The notes under the pieces: model-generated
What the model was told of the DNA's origin: nothing
Databases searched by the model: none
Seen by the model: only the letters and a program-made list of their open reading frames with translations
From: Bifidobacteriaceae bacterium
Lineage (GTDB): Bacteria; Actinomycetota; Actinomycetes; Actinomycetales; WQXJ01
Assembly (NCBI GenBank): GCA_031272885.1
Contig: JAISSX010000019.1
Location: forward strand, 1-64,000
DNA: 64,000 nucleotides
Direction of reading: 5' to 3'
In this document: piece after piece, positions 7,434-20,443 of the stretch
How the letters are laid out: each line of letters starts with the position of its first letter
Position numbering within the stretch: position 1 is the stretch's first letter
Translations under genes and position numbers: made by a program

Positions 7434-9032
7434 TCAGGGCACAACCAACAGGCTCAAATCCCCCGTGAAGTCCAGGAACCAACCCGGCACAATGCCCAGC
7501 ACCAAGGTCGCGATCAGCGCCACCGTGATGGCCACCTGGGTCAGCCCCTGAGTGCGCACCCCAACACCCAGGCCGCCACGGGCCGGTTCGGCCGGTTCGC
7601 CGGCAAAGAACATCACCACGATGACCCGGAAGTAGAAGAACGCCGCCACCGCTGAGCAGGCCAAGCCGACCAGGCCCAGCGCCCACGCACCCTCGCCGAA
7701 GGCCGCCGCGAAAACGGCGAACTTCCCCACAAAACCACTGGTCAACGGGATGCCGGCGAAAGTCAGCAGGAAGATGGCGAAGACACTGGCCAGCACCGGC
7801 GAGCGCCGCCCCAAGCCCCGCCACTGATCCAGCGAGGTGGCCTCCCCGCGCATGTGGCCCTCCGCGTCCACCTCGCGGATCAAGGCGATGACGCCGAATC
7901 CGCCCACCGTGGCCAGGCCGTAGGTGAACAGGTAGAACAGCGAACCCGTCAAGCCCTCGGAAGTGAAGGTGACAACGCCGGTCAGGATGAAACCGGCATG
8001 GGCGATGGCGGAATAGGCCAGCATCCGCTTGATGTCCTTCTGCACCACACCGACCACGGTGCCTACCACCATGGTCAGGATCGCCACCGTCCACAAGGCC
8101 GGGGTAATGTCCCACTCCAAGGTAGGAACCATCGAGTACAGCACCCGCAGCAACGCGCCGAAAGCCGCAATCTTGGTGCAGGCCGCCATGAAGCCCGTGA
8201 TCGGCGTGGGAGCGCCCTGGTACACGTCCGGCGTCCACGAGTGGAACGGCACGGCGCCCACCTTGAACAGCAGGCCAACGCAAATCAGGATGACACCCAC
8301 CAGCAGGATCGGATCCATGCCCAGGTGCTGGCCGGTTTGCAGGCCGATGCCGGTCAGGGTCAGCTGACCCGTGGCGCCATACACCCAGGCGCAGCCGAAC
8401 AGGAAGAAAGCCGAGGCCGTAGCACCCAACAGGAAGTACTTCAGCGACGCCTCTTGCGACAGCAACCGGCGATGGCGTGCCAGGCCGGACAGCAGATACA
8501 GCGGCAGCGACAGCACCTCGAGCGCCACAAACATGGTCAACAAGTCGCGGGCGGCCGGGAACAGCAGCATGCCGCCGGTGGCGAACAACACCAGCGGGTA
8601 GACGTCAGTTTGCACCAGGCCGGCCCGGCGGGCCTGGTCCTCGTACTCCGAACCGGGCACTGAGGCGGCCTGGGGCGTGAAGGCATCGTCACCCTGGACA
8701 GTGCGGTCGGCAATCACCAACAGGCCCAGCAGGGCGCTGGCACAGACGGCCAACTGCAGGTACATCGCCATCGGGTCCAACGTGAGGGACTGGGCGGAAG
8801 ACAGACTGATCGGTACGGCCCGTTTGTCCGGGTCAAGGGCCATCATCAAGGTCACCAGGCCGGCGGCGACCACCGCCAGAAGGGACAAGATGATCTGGAC
8901 CGGCCGGCGGGCCTTGCGGGGCACAAACGCCTCCACCAGGACACCCGCCACGGCGGCCCCCAGCACAATCAGCACCGGGGCCAGCCGGCCCCAATCAAGG
9001 CTCAGGAAAGCGTCAGACGCAGAGGACATCAT
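7434..9032 (-). CDS. nuoN: NADH-quinone oxidoreductase subunit N
   Basis: 532 aa, about fourteen membrane helices, one of three Mrp-antiporter-like proton-pumping subunits of complex I. The family signature around HSWTPDVYQGAP and the Lys-bearing helices are visible. Last nuo gene; its ATG overlaps the TGA of nuoM (ATGATG start, either ATG possible). Length slightly above the usual 480-500 aa, mostly from an extra loop near residues 115-135 (between helices 3 and 4). Confidence 0.95.
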   Translation of the reverse strand: MMSSASDAFLSLDWGRLAPVLIVLGAAVAGVLVEAFVPRKARRPVQIILSLLAVVAAGLVTLMMALDPDKRAVPISLSSAQSLTLDPMAMYLQLAVCASALLGLLVIADRTVQGDDAFTPQAASVPGSEYEDQARRAGLVQTDVYPLVLFATGGMLLFPAARDLLTMFVALEVLSLPLYLLSGLARHRRLLSQEASLKYFLLGATASAFFLFGCAWVYGATGQLTLTGIGLQTGQHLGMDPILLVGVILICVGLLFKVGAVPFHSWTPDVYQGAPTPITGFMAACTKIAAFGALLRVLYSMVPTLEWDITPALWTVAILTMVVGTVVGVVQKDIKRMLAYSAIAHAGFILTGVVTFTSEGLTGSLFYLFTYGLATVGGFGVIALIREVDAEGHMRGEATSLDQWRGLGRRSPVLASVFAIFLLTFAGIPLTSGFVGKFAVFAAAFGEGAWALGLVGLACSAVAAFFYFRVIVVMFFAGEPAEPARGGLGVGVRTQGLTQVAITVALIATLVLGIVPGWFLDFTGDLSLLVVP

Positions 9033-10573
9033 TCGCCTCCTTCCTGAACGTCTTCAGATTGCAAGGCGACCACCAGGGGCCGGGCGCCATCGACCACCGA
9101 CAACGTGTCGTTGACCGGTTCCTTCAAGGTGTCGATGGCGGGGGCCGGATAGAAGCCCAACACCAACATCAGGGCAATCAGCGGGCCCACCACCCAGGCC
9201 TCCCGGAACGTCAAGTCGCGGGTGCCCTCAAGGTCCTCCCGCGGCGGACCGGTGAAGATCTTCTGGTAGGCCAACAGGATGTACAGGGCCGCCAAGATGA
9301 CACCCAGGGCGGAGACGACGGCCCAGCCCTTGTGGGTCTGGTAGGCGCCGGCCATGACCATGAACTCGCTGACAAAGGTGCTCAAGCCCGGCAAGGCCAC
9401 GGCGGACAGACCCACCACCAGGAAGGTACCGGCCAGGGCCGGGGTGGTGCGCTGCAGGCCCGGACCCATCTGGGTCATGTCTTGAGTGCCGCGCTTGGCA
9501 ATCAGGAAGCCGGCCAACAGGAACAGGCCACCGGTGGACAGGCCGTGGTTCACCATGTAGAAGGTGGAGCCGATGGCACCCGTCTGGGTGAAAGCGAAGA
9601 TGCCCAGCACAATGAAACCGAAGTGGGACACCGACGTGTAGGCGATCATGCGCAGGATGTCGGTCTGCCCCAAGGCCAGGAAGGCGCCCCAGAAGATCGA
9701 GATGACCGCCAGGGCGATGATCACCGGGGCGGCCCAGACCGAGGCCTGCGGGAACATCGGCAGGCAGAGCGCGATCATGCCGAAGGTGCCCACCTTGTCC
9801 AACACGCCCACCAACAGCACCGACGTGCCGGGCTTGGCCGCCTGGGCGGCATCGGGCAACCAGGTATGAACCGGGAACATGGGTGCCTTGATGGCGAAGG
9901 CGACGAAGAAGGCCAGGAAAATCAACCGCTCTTCGGTGGGGCTGGCCCAGGTGTAACCGGTCAGGGCGTCGATCGAGAAGCCGGCCGCCCCACCCGGGCC
10001 CTGGGTCCAAACCGCGATCACACCGGCCAGCATGATCAAACCGCCGGCCAGCGAATAGAGCAGGAACTTCAAGGCCGCCCTCCGGCGGCCCTCGCCGCCA
10101 AACGAGCCGATCAGGAAGTAGACCGGGATCAGCATGGCCTCGAACAGGACGTAGAAGACAAACACGTCCCGGGCCGCGAACACCGCCACCATGAAGCTCT
10201 CCAGCGCCAACACCAGGGCGGCGTAGTGGGCTTGGCGGGACGGCGTGGTCTGCTCCTTGGTGGCGGCCAGCAGCACCAGCGGCACCAGCAGCAGGGACAG
10301 CAGGATCAGAGTCAGGCCAATGCCGTTGATGGCCAGGTAGTACCGGATGCCGAACTGCGGAATCCACTGGTGGTTTTCGGTGAACTGGTAGCCGCCGCCG
10401 GTTTCGAACTGGGTGGCCATGACCACGCCCACCGCGAAGATCAAGACCGACCAGGCGATGGCGATCTGCCGTGCGTAGCGCCGCACCGGGCCGGGTACCA
10501 GCCAGACCACCAACGCGCCCACGGCGGGGGCGGCGATCAGGACGGTGAGCCAGGGAAAGTTCTGCATGATCAT
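9029..10573 (-). CDS. nuoM: NADH-quinone oxidoreductase subunit M
   Basis: 514 aa antiporter-like pump subunit. Visible signatures: FPVHTWLPDAAQAAKPGTSVLL near residue 230 and the conserved Glu/Lys helices (FYVLFEAMLIPVYFLIG). Starts 13 bases after nuoL and overlaps nuoN by 4 bases. Confidence 0.95.
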   Translation of the reverse strand: MIMQNFPWLTVLIAAPAVGALVVWLVPGPVRRYARQIAIAWSVLIFAVGVVMATQFETGGGYQFTENHQWIPQFGIRYYLAINGIGLTLILLSLLLVPLVLLAATKEQTTPSRQAHYAALVLALESFMVAVFAARDVFVFYVLFEAMLIPVYFLIGSFGGEGRRRAALKFLLYSLAGGLIMLAGVIAVWTQGPGGAAGFSIDALTGYTWASPTEERLIFLAFFVAFAIKAPMFPVHTWLPDAAQAAKPGTSVLLVGVLDKVGTFGMIALCLPMFPQASVWAAPVIIALAVISIFWGAFLALGQTDILRMIAYTSVSHFGFIVLGIFAFTQTGAIGSTFYMVNHGLSTGGLFLLAGFLIAKRGTQDMTQMGPGLQRTTPALAGTFLVVGLSAVALPGLSTFVSEFMVMAGAYQTHKGWAVVSALGVILAALYILLAYQKIFTGPPREDLEGTRDLTFREAWVVGPLIALMLVLGFYPAPAIDTLKEPVNDTLSVVDGARPLVVALQSEDVQEGGE

Positions 10574-10586
10574 TCCTTCCTTTCCC

Positions 10587-12532
<1,946 letters not shown>

Positions 12533-12533
<1 letters not shown>

Positions 12534-12832
12534 CAGTGCCTCAACAGACTCTCGTCGTCGACGCTGACCGTGCGCCGGGTGCGGAACAGGGACACGATGA
12601 TGGCCAGGCCAACCACCACTTCAGCGGCGGCCACCACCATCACGAAGAAGGCCGCCAGTTGGCCGTCCAGCGTGCCCCACATGCGGGAGAACGCCAAGAA
12701 GGCCAGGTTAGCGGCGTTGAGCATCAGTTCGATGCCCATGAAGACCACGATCGAGTTGCGGCGCACCAACACGGTGGTGCCGCCGATGGCGAACAGGACG
12801 CAGGCCAGGACCAGGTAGGCGGTGACGCTCAC
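12533..12832 (-). CDS. nuoK: NADH-quinone oxidoreductase subunit K
   Basis: 99 aa, three membrane helices. The two buried glutamates needed for proton transfer are present: Glu35 ([11 protein letters not shown]) and Glu71 ([11 protein letters not shown]). Starts with GTG; overlaps nuoJ and nuoL by a few bases. Confidence 0.96.
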
Positions 12833-13803
12833 TTGGCCTCACCCCCTTCCGGCTCGGCGGGTGGTGGGCTGTCAGGCTCGCTGCCGTCCCCAGCCGCCGG
12901 GGCGCCATCGGGCACTTCCGGCAGTTCGGGGGCGCCGATGGCACGGTGGGCCGGCGGCACGTCACCCGGCAGCAAGTCTTGGGCCACACCAGTGAGCCGC
13001 GCCATCTGGCCGCGCATACGCAGCACGCTGGCCACCGAGGTCTCGATGATCCGGCCGTCCGGATCGACCGCCGGCACATCCGCCGCGTTGTGCCGGGCGT
13101 AGACACCCGGTGAGGGCGGCGGCGTGACCTGGACACCGTGCTTGATGCGCAGCGCCGCCAGGTCACCCTGCCGGATGGACTTGGTCAGGCGGTCGCGGTG
13201 GGTCAGGACGACCGCGCCCATGGCGGCGATGATCAGCAGACAGCCAGTCACCACCAACGTGAACGGGTAGTCCCGGAACAGGATGGTGGCCACACCGGTG
13301 GGGTTGGAGTACTCCGACACCGTCTGGTAGGCGGCACTGGCCTCGGACCAACCGGCTTCGTAGCGGTCCAGCAGATTCAGGTTGAAGTTGTCCGGCCCCT
13401 TGAAGGTGGGCAAGGTGGCCCGCAAGGCCGCCGCCACCAGTACCGCCAACAGGCCGGCGCCCAACATCACGCCGATCCAGCGCTGGCCGCGGATGGTCTC
13501 CACAAACGAATCCGAAATGTCGACACCCACCAGCATCAAGACAAAGACGAACAACATCATGATGGCGCCGGTGTAGACCACCACCTGCACCACGCCCAGG
13601 AACGGGGCGTCCAAGCCCACATAGAGGAAGGCCAGGCCAACCATGGTGACCATGACCGAACAGGCCGTCACGACGGCCCGCTTGGAGATCAACAGGGCCC
13701 CGGCCGCCAACACCACGATGGGTGCCACAATCCAGAACAGGAACTGTTCCGCCGTGGTCATCGAGGCGTTCACGCTTGCCGCCAGGATGGCTACATCGTT
13801 CAT
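12829..13803 (-). CDS. nuoJ: NADH-quinone oxidoreductase subunit J
   Basis: 324 aa. Five membrane helices fill the first 220 residues or so, including the conserved [17 protein letters not shown] segment. The remaining 100 residues form a hydrophilic Pro/Ala/Glu-rich tail (about 230-324) well beyond the E. coli length of 184; such tails are common in actinobacterial NuoJ. One copy of the iterated GCCATCGGGCAC motif lies in the part encoding the tail (12906-12915, giving EVPDGAPA). Confidence 0.94.
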   Translation of the reverse strand: MNDVAILAASVNASMTTAEQFLFWIVAPIVVLAAGALLISKRAVVTACSVMVTMVGLAFLYVGLDAPFLGVVQVVVYTGAIMMLFVFVLMLVGVDISDSFVETIRGQRWIGVMLGAGLLAVLVAAALRATLPTFKGPDNFNLNLLDRYEAGWSEASAAYQTVSEYSNPTGVATILFRDYPFTLVVTGCLLIIAAMGAVVLTHRDRLTKSIRQGDLAALRIKHGVQVTPPPSPGVYARHNAADVPAVDPDGRIIETSVASVLRMRGQMARLTGVAQDLLPGDVPPAHRAIGAPELPEVPDGAPAAGDGSEPDSPPPAEPEGGEAK

Positions 13804-14495
13804 GCCGCCACCCCCTTTCCTGCCCGGGCCGGTTTGGCCGCGCCAACCGGTGGTTCGGCAGCGGCAGCCCGTTTGGTGGCCTCCGCCAGGCTGGGATCAT
13901 CGGGCCGGTGCGCCCGCACCCACTCCACTTGATCGGGCACCGGGCCGGTCACCGCGCCGGCGTAGTAGTCGTCATCGGACGTACCCGGCACCATCGGGTG
14001 CGGCGCGGCCAGCATGCCCGGCTCCAAGGGCGCCAGCAACTGGTCCTTCTCGAAGATCAGGCTTTCCCGGGTGGGGCCGGCAATTTCGAACACCGTGGTC
14101 ATGGTCAAGGCCCGCGTGGGGCAGGCCTCGATGCACATGCCGCAGAAGATGCAGCGCAGGTAGTTGATCTGGTAGACCCGGCCGTAACGCTCACCGGCCG
14201 AATACTGCTGGTCGGGCGTGTTGGCGCCGGCCTCGACAAAGATGGCGTCCGCCGGGCAGGCCCAGGCGCACAGTTCGCAGCCCACACAGCGCTCCAGGCC
14301 GTCCGGGTAGCGGTTCAACTGGTGCCGGCCGTGGTACCGCGGGAACGGCGCCACCGGCTTGAACGGGTACTGCTCCGTGGTGGGCCGCTGGAAGAAGGTA
14401 CGCAGCGTCACGCCGAAGCCCAGCCACGGCGCGATGCCCGTCATGAAGAAGCCCTTTTCCTTGCGGGTGGGGTCCACCCGTTTCTTGGCGCTCAT
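13800..14495 (-). CDS. nuoI: NADH-quinone oxidoreductase subunit I (two [4Fe-4S])
   Basis: 231 aa ferredoxin-like subunit carrying clusters N6a and N6b. Ligands: Cys70, Cys73, Cys76, Cys80 ([12 protein letters not shown]) and Cys115, Cys118, Cys121, Cys125 ([12 protein letters not shown]). It passes electrons from NuoG to NuoB. The C-terminal tail after residue 180 is Pro/Ala-rich and unconserved. Confidence 0.96.
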   Translation of the reverse strand: MSAKKRVDPTRKEKGFFMTGIAPWLGFGVTLRTFFQRPTTEQYPFKPVAPFPRYHGRHQLNRYPDGLERCVGCELCAWACPADAIFVEAGANTPDQQYSAGERYGRVYQINYLRCIFCGMCIEACPTRALTMTTVFEIAGPTRESLIFEKDQLLAPLEPGMLAAPHPMVPGTSDDDYYAGAVTGPVPDQVEWVRAHRPDDPSLAEATKRAAAAEPPVGAAKPARAGKGVAA

Positions 14496-15982
14496 GTGGC
14501 CTCCTTCCCTTCGGCGGGGGCTGGCTCGGCGGCTTCGGACTTGTCGGCAGCGTCGGCAGCCGGGCCGTCGGCCTTGTCGGGCGCGTCGGCGGCCACATCC
14601 CCTGCGGCCTCAGCCAACCCGGCGCCATCGGCGGCAGCGAACTCACCGGCGAAGGGGGCGCCATCGGCCATCTCAGCGACAGCCACGCCGGCCGGCACCA
14701 AGGCCAGGCGCTGCGCCCTAGGCGACAGCGGCACCGTCTGACCGGGCAACGGCGGCACCGGGAAGCCATCAGCAAACGGGTCGATCTCGACCGTGCCCTC
14801 CACCTCTTCCTTCGGCTCCGGCTTCAAGGCCCAGAACCACACGATGACAAAGATCACCGCCACCCAGCCCAGCAGCGGGATGGCCCAGTCGTTGAAGTGG
14901 CGGTTGGTGAACGTGTCGATGTACTTGACCACAGTCAACAGCACAATCCAGATCAAAGCGGCCGGCAGCAGGCCCTTCCAGCCCAGGCGCATGAACTGGT
15001 CGTAGCGGAACCGCACCACCGAGCCGCGAATCCAGACGAACAGGAACATGAAAGCCCACGTCTTGACCAAGAACCACAGGATGGTCCAGTAGCCGGTATT
15101 CAACATGCCGTCGTTGATCAGGGACAACGGCCACGGCGCAATCCAGCCGCCCAGGAACAGGGTGGAGGCGACAGCCGAAACGTTCAGCATGTTGATGTAC
15201 TCCGCCAGGTAGAACCAGGCGAACTTCATAGAGCTGTACTCGGTCATGTAGCCGGCCACGATCTCACCCTCGGCCTCGGGCAGATCGAAGGGCAAGCGGT
15301 TGGTCTCACCCACCATGGAGATGACATAGAGGAAGAAACTGGGCGCCAACATGACCACGTACCACATCTTGTGCTGCGAAGCCACGATGCCGCTGGTAGA
15401 CATGGTGCCCGCCACGATGAACACCGTCACCAGGCTCATGCCCATCGTCAGTTCGTAGCTGATGATCTGGGCAGAGGAACGCACCGAGCCGAGCAGGGCA
15501 TAGGTGGAGCGGGAAGACCAGCCGCCCAGCACAATGCCGTAAACGCCGATGGCGGTCACGGCCAGGATGTACAGCACGGCCACCGGGAAGTCGGTCAACT
15601 GCAGCGGCGTCTCAATGTCGGTGAACGGGATCCGCACCTGGCCGCCCACCGGGATCACCACGAACACCATGAGCGAGGCGAACACCGAGATCATGGGCGC
15701 CACCACGTAGACCAACTTGTCCGCCCGGGAGACGTTCATGTCCTCCTTGAGCAGCAGCTTGACCGCGTCGTAGATCAACTGGAAGAGGCCGAACGGGCCG
15801 CGCACGTTGGGGCCCACGCGCTGTTGCAGGCGGGCAATCACCTTGCGTTCAAACCAGATGGCGACAATCACCGACACCAGGCAGCAGATCAGGATCAGCA
15901 CGGCCTTGCAGATCACAATCCAAACGTTGTCCTGGCTGAAATCGGCCGGCTGGCCCACCACCGTCAAGACCTGCGTCATCAT
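14492..15982 (-). CDS. nuoH: NADH-quinone oxidoreductase subunit H
   Basis: 496 aa with eight or so membrane helices, forming the quinone channel with NuoB and NuoD. The Glu-rich loop is clear: [20 protein letters not shown]. Residues after about 400 are a long hydrophilic extension rich in Ala, Asp, Pro and Lys, making it some 150 residues longer than E. coli NuoH (325 aa) and at the long end for actinobacteria. Confidence 0.95.
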   Translation of the reverse strand: MMTQVLTVVGQPADFSQDNVWIVICKAVLILICCLVSVIVAIWFERKVIARLQQRVGPNVRGPFGLFQLIYDAVKLLLKEDMNVSRADKLVYVVAPMISVFASLMVFVVIPVGGQVRIPFTDIETPLQLTDFPVAVLYILAVTAIGVYGIVLGGWSSRSTYALLGSVRSSAQIISYELTMGMSLVTVFIVAGTMSTSGIVASQHKMWYVVMLAPSFFLYVISMVGETNRLPFDLPEAEGEIVAGYMTEYSSMKFAWFYLAEYINMLNVSAVASTLFLGGWIAPWPLSLINDGMLNTGYWTILWFLVKTWAFMFLFVWIRGSVVRFRYDQFMRLGWKGLLPAALIWIVLLTVVKYIDTFTNRHFNDWAIPLLGWVAVIFVIVWFWALKPEPKEEVEGTVEIDPFADGFPVPPLPGQTVPLSPRAQRLALVPAGVAVAEMADGAPFAGEFAAADGAGLAEAAGDVAADAPDKADGPAADAADKSEAAEPAPAEGKEAT

Positions 15983-18444
15983 TGCCCAGCCCCCTTCCCG
16001 GCCAACGCCAGTTTGACCACGGAGCCGTGGGCGGCGCCCAACGCCGCCCGCACATGGCTGCCCGGTGACTTGGTGGGCAGGTGCACCACCCCGTCAACCA
16101 TCGTCGGATCGATCCGCGCCGGCAGGTCGATCACCTCCCGGTCGGTCGAAACGGCCAGGCGGCCGCCTTCGGTCACGCCCACCGCCTTGGCCGTGGCCGG
16201 TGAGACCGTTGCCACCGGCAAGGGTGCCGATGCCGCCAGGTGCGGTTCATAGTCCGCTGCGGCTGCGTCATCGACCAAGTTGTGCCAGGTGGCCAGGACG
16301 GCGCTGCCGGCCGGCACGGCAGTGGCGGCCGGCACCCCGGCGGCGGGTGCCGCAGGGCGCTGGGCCGGGCGGCCCAGCGCCGCCAACACCTGGTGCACAG
16401 TTTCGACCTGGCCCAGCGGCACCGACACGCCCAGTTTCTGGGCCAACGCCTGCAGCACCCGGCCATCAGACAGCGCGGTCGAGGTCAAGACCTGCGGGAA
16501 CGGCCGCAGGCGGCCTTCCCAGTTGATGAAAGTGCCGGGCTTCTCCACCGCCGGCGCCACCGGCAGCACCACATCGGCATATTCGGCCACTTCGTCGCGG
16601 CGCACCTGCAGCGCCACCACCTTGGCCCGCTCGAAGGCGTGGGCGGCCAGAGTCGGATCAGGCAGATCTGCCACCTCCAGGCCACCCACCACGATGGCGT
16701 CCAACCGGCCGGCGGCCGCCGCCCGGATGATCCGGCCCAGGTCACGGCCCTTGGCCGGAGCCGTGGTGCCGAACAGGCTCAACGCTTCATCCTGCCCCAC
16801 CTCGGCCAGCGACCGGCCGGCCGGGGCCAGGCCCGGCAGCAGGCCGGCCTCGACGGCGGCCCGTTCACCGGCCCGCCGCGGCAGCCACACCAACCTGGCG
16901 CCCAGGCGTTCGGCCGCCGCCACGGCGGCCGTGTAGGCACCGGGCACGGTGGCCAGGCGCTCGCCCACCACAATGACGCCGCCGCTCAGTTCCTTGGCTG
17001 CCTCGCCCGCCACGCCCTTGGCCTTGGGCTTGAGACCCGCCAAGACGTCCGCCTCGGCGCCAGGCACGGCCGGGATCAGGGTGCCGCCCAGCCGCTTCAG
17101 CCCGCGGCTGGCCAGGGCCGCCACCGAATAGACCTTGGTGCCGGCGCCGCGCAGACGCAGGTAGACAACGCCACCCTCGTCCTCCGGCTCGGACCCGACA
17201 AACAGCACCGCGGGCGCGGCCGTCAGTTCGGCGAAAGTCACGCCTTCGCCGGAGCCGGCCACCACGTGGGCCAGGAAGTCAGCCTCTTCCTCACTGGCCG
17301 GGCGGGCCCGGAAGTCAACATCATCCGTGCCCAGCACCCGCCGCGCGAAAACGGCGTAGGCGAAAGCGTCCTCCAAGGTTAAGCGCCCACCGGGCAACAC
17401 GGCCGTGGACTTGGCCTCGGTCAAGATTTGGGCTGCCGCCGCCAACGCCTCGGGCCAACTGGCTTCCTCCAGCACACCGTCCCGGCGCACCAGGGGCGTC
17501 CGTAAGCGATCCGGCCCGGCGGTCCAGCGGAAGGCAAACCGGTCCTTGTCGGTGATCCACTCATCGTTGAGAGACGGATCATCGCCCGCCTGCACCCGCA
17601 GCACCGTACCGCGGCGGTAATCCACCCGGATGGTGCTGCAAGAAGCGTCGTGGCCGGCCACCGTCTCGGTCGAAACCAGATCGAACGGCCGCGCCCGGAA
17701 ACGATAGGCGGCCGAAGTCAACGCGCCCACCGGGCAGATCTGCACCACGTTGCCGGCAAAATAACCGGCAAACGGCCGGCCATCCACCGCCGGCACGTCA
17801 CCCGCAAACGGCCCCTCGCCATCGGGCACAGCCATACCCAGCACATCCGGGTCGAAGCGGCCAATCTGCTGGCTGGCGCCCCGCTTCTGCAAAGCGATAA
17901 ACGGATCGCCCGGAATCTGGGCCGCAAACCGGGTGCAACGCTGGCACAGCACACAGCGTTCCCGGTCGATCAACAGTTGCGGCGTCAGGGCCAACGGCTT
18001 GGCGAAGGTGTTCTTCGGTTCCGTGTAGCGGCTGGTGGGCCGGCCCGAATGAAGCGCCTGGTTCTGCAGCGGGCATTCGCCGCCCTTGTCGCAGATGGGG
18101 CAGTCCAACGGGTGGTTGATCAGGATCAACTCGGTCACCGCGGCTTGAGCCGCCGCCGCCACCGGGCTGGTCAACTGGGTGTTCACCACCATGCCTTCCG
18201 ACACGGCGATGGCGCAGGCCGGCTGCGGCTTGGGGAACGGCCGCAACGTGCCCTCAGGGCCGAACGGCGAAGCCACGTCCACCAGGCACTGGCGGCAGGC
18301 CGCCACCGGCTTCAGCAGCGGGTGATCGCAGAAACGCGGAATCAGGATGCCGGCCTCTTCGGCCGCCCGGATAATCAGGGTGCCCTTCGGCACCGCAACC
18401 TCGATGCCGTCAACGGTCAAGGTGACAAGGTCTTGGGCGGTCAC
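15979..18444 (-). CDS. nuoG: NADH-quinone oxidoreductase subunit G
   Basis: 821 aa. The N-terminal part binds the [2Fe-2S] cluster N1b (CDHPLLKPVAACRQC), then a His-containing and two Cys-rich [4Fe-4S] sites (CPICDKGGECPLQ; CVLCQRCTRF; ending in VQICPVGAL). The rest is the molybdopterin-oxidoreductase-like domain, catalytically inert in complex I, and Ala/Gly-rich here. Overlaps nuoF and nuoH by 4 bases. Confidence 0.95.
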   Translation of the reverse strand: MTAQDLVTLTVDGIEVAVPKGTLIIRAAEEAGILIPRFCDHPLLKPVAACRQCLVDVASPFGPEGTLRPFPKPQPACAIAVSEGMVVNTQLTSPVAAAAQAAVTELILINHPLDCPICDKGGECPLQNQALHSGRPTSRYTEPKNTFAKPLALTPQLLIDRERCVLCQRCTRFAAQIPGDPFIALQKRGASQQIGRFDPDVLGMAVPDGEGPFAGDVPAVDGRPFAGYFAGNVVQICPVGALTSAAYRFRARPFDLVSTETVAGHDASCSTIRVDYRRGTVLRVQAGDDPSLNDEWITDKDRFAFRWTAGPDRLRTPLVRRDGVLEEASWPEALAAAAQILTEAKSTAVLPGGRLTLEDAFAYAVFARRVLGTDDVDFRARPASEEEADFLAHVVAGSGEGVTFAELTAAPAVLFVGSEPEDEGGVVYLRLRGAGTKVYSVAALASRGLKRLGGTLIPAVPGAEADVLAGLKPKAKGVAGEAAKELSGGVIVVGERLATVPGAYTAAVAAAERLGARLVWLPRRAGERAAVEAGLLPGLAPAGRSLAEVGQDEALSLFGTTAPAKGRDLGRIIRAAAAGRLDAIVVGGLEVADLPDPTLAAHAFERAKVVALQVRRDEVAEYADVVLPVAPAVEKPGTFINWEGRLRPFPQVLTSTALSDGRVLQALAQKLGVSVPLGQVETVHQVLAALGRPAQRPAAPAAGVPAATAVPAGSAVLATWHNLVDDAAAADYEPHLAASAPLPVATVSPATAKAVGVTEGGRLAVSTDREVIDLPARIDPTMVDGVVHLPTKSPGSHVRAALGAAHGSVVKLALAGKGAGQ

Positions 18445-19745
18445 GCTGCCACCTCCTTGAACAGGTAGGCGGCCTTCGGGTCGAACGGGCAGCGGCCGTT
18501 TTCAATATGGTCTTCGTACTCCGCCCGGAAGTACTTCAGGGAAGACACCAGGGACGATGGCGCCCCGTCACCCAACGGGCAGAAGGCCTTGCCCACAATC
18601 GACTTGGGAATGTCCTCGAGGATCTGCATGTCCTCCGGCTTACCCCGGCCGGCCTCGATGCGGCGCAGCACGCTGCGCAGCCAGAACGTGCCCTCGCGGC
18701 AGGGTGTGCACTTGCCGCAAGACTCGTGGGCGTAGAAGTCCATCCACCGGCTGACAGCCCGCACCACACAGACCGAATCATCGAACACCTGCAGGGCGCG
18801 GGTGCCCAGCATTGACCCGGCCGCCACCACCGAGTCATAGTCCAGCGGCACATCCAGTTGTTCCTGGGTGAACATGGCGGTGGAGGAACCGCCCGGCATC
18901 CAGAACTTCAGTTCATGGCCTGCGCGGATGCCGCCGGCCAGGTCGATCAGTTGGCGCATCGTGATACCAAGCGGCGCCTCGTACTGACCCGGCTGCTGAA
19001 CGTGGCCGGACAGCGAATAGATGGCCACGCCGGTGGACTTTTCGGTGCCCATCGACTTCCACCACTCCTGGCCGTTCAACGTGATCCACGGCACGGAGGC
19101 GATCGACTCGACGTTGTTAACCACCGTAGGCCGGGCATACAGGCCGGCCACGGCCGGGAACGGCGGCTTCAAACGGGGCTGGCCGCGCCGGCCCTCCAGC
19201 GAATCCAGCAGCGCCGTCTCCTCACCGCAGATGTAGGCACCCGCGCCGGCGTGCACCGTCAACTCCAGGTCGAAGCCGCTGCCCAGGATGTCCTTACCTA
19301 AGTAGCCGGCCTTCTTCGCTTCCGCCACCGCGCCCAACAGGCGGCGGTAGACGTGCACCACTTCACCGCGCAGATAGATGAAAGCGTGGTGGCAGCCGAT
19401 GGCGTAGCTGGTGATAATGGCGCCCTCGATCAACTGGTGCGGGTCCGCCATCATCAGCGGGATGTCCTTGCAGGTGCCGGGCTCCGATTCGTCCGCGTTC
19501 ACCACCAGGTAGCGGGGGCCGCCATCGGGCGGGGGTAGGAAAGACCACTTGGTGCCGGTGGGGAAGCCGGCGCCGCCACGGCCGCGCAGGCCGGAATCCT
19601 TGACGTTGTTCAACACGTCCGCGGCATCCTGGCTCAAGGCCTTCTTCAAGGCCTCATAGCCGCCGGCCTTGAGGTAGGCCTGCAGGGTCCACGAATCGGG
19701 GTTGCCCCAACGGGAGGTCAACAGCGGGGTCAGGGTGTCGGTCAT
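18441..19745 (-). CDS. nuoF: NADH-quinone oxidoreductase subunit F (NADH/FMN site)
   Basis: 434 aa from the ATG at 19745, whose ATGA overlaps the nuoE stop; the frame stays open 21 codons further up but that part is inside nuoE and not conserved. NADH/FMN glycine loop GRGGAGFPTG at 55-64. C-terminal [4Fe-4S] N3 ligands in ESCGKCTPCREG and, about 40 residues on, AFCPLGD. Accepts hydride from NADH at the tip of the peripheral arm. Confidence 0.96.
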   Translation of the reverse strand: MTDTLTPLLTSRWGNPDSWTLQAYLKAGGYEALKKALSQDAADVLNNVKDSGLRGRGGAGFPTGTKWSFLPPPDGGPRYLVVNADESEPGTCKDIPLMMADPHQLIEGAIITSYAIGCHHAFIYLRGEVVHVYRRLLGAVAEAKKAGYLGKDILGSGFDLELTVHAGAGAYICGEETALLDSLEGRRGQPRLKPPFPAVAGLYARPTVVNNVESIASVPWITLNGQEWWKSMGTEKSTGVAIYSLSGHVQQPGQYEAPLGITMRQLIDLAGGIRAGHELKFWMPGGSSTAMFTQEQLDVPLDYDSVVAAGSMLGTRALQVFDDSVCVVRAVSRWMDFYAHESCGKCTPCREGTFWLRSVLRRIEAGRGKPEDMQILEDIPKSIVGKAFCPLGDGAPSSLVSSLKYFRAEYEDHIENGRCPFDPKAAYLFKEVAA

Positions 19746-20443
19746 TTCGACTCTCCTTCCGCCGCCGCGCCGGCTGGTGCGGCCGCACCTGGGGCCGGGA
19801 CTGCCCAACCATTGGCTTCGGCCAGTTTGCGGCCCCGCAGCGAGGCGTCACCCGCGCTGGGGCCCTCGTCCTCGTGGCCGTCCAAGAAACCAGCCAGGAC
19901 ACGCGAAACCTCTCTGAAGCTGTGGACCCGGTCCGGCCCGCGGGTGGGGGCCACCGGCCGGCCCAGCCGCAGATCCTCAGCCACCTGCACGGCCGAGGCC
20001 GGCGTCTGGTAGTCGAAGAACTCCCAGTTGACCATCATCACCGGCGCGAAATCACAGGCGGCGTTGCATTCGATCTTCTCCAGCGTGAACATGCCGTCCG
20101 CCGTGGTCTCGTCATTGCCCACGCCCAGGTATTCGCTCAGTTTGTCGAAGATGGCGTCCCCGCCCATGATGGCGCACAGCGACGTGATGCAGACACCCAG
20201 CGTGTACTGCCCATTGGGCTTGCGCTTGAACTGGCTGTAGAAGGTGGCCACGGCGCTGACCTCGGCCAACGTCAGGTCTAGCGTCTGGGCGCAGAACTCA
20301 ATGCCATCCGGTGAGACATAGCCGTCCACCGACTGCACCAAGTGCAGCAGCGGGAGCAGGGCGCTGCGCGGCGTGGGATAGCGGGCTATCACCTCGGCCG
20401 CATCGCGCTGCAGCGCCTCCAAGGTTTCCGGGCCGTAGGTCAT
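19742..20443 (-). CDS. nuoE: NADH-quinone oxidoreductase subunit E
   Basis: 233 aa thioredoxin-like [2Fe-2S] subunit (cluster N1a). Ligands Cys85, Cys90, Cys126 and Cys130. The C-terminal 60 residues beyond the fold are Ala/Gly/Pro-rich. Overlaps nuoD at its start (GTG/ATG junction of 4 bases). Confidence 0.95.
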   Translation of the reverse strand: MTYGPETLEALQRDAAEVIARYPTPRSALLPLLHLVQSVDGYVSPDGIEFCAQTLDLTLAEVSAVATFYSQFKRKPNGQYTLGVCITSLCAIMGGDAIFDKLSEYLGVGNDETTADGMFTLEKIECNAACDFAPVMMVNWEFFDYQTPASAVQVAEDLRLGRPVAPTRGPDRVHSFREVSRVLAGFLDGHEDEGPSAGDASLRGRKLAEANGWAVPAPGAAAPAGAAAEGESK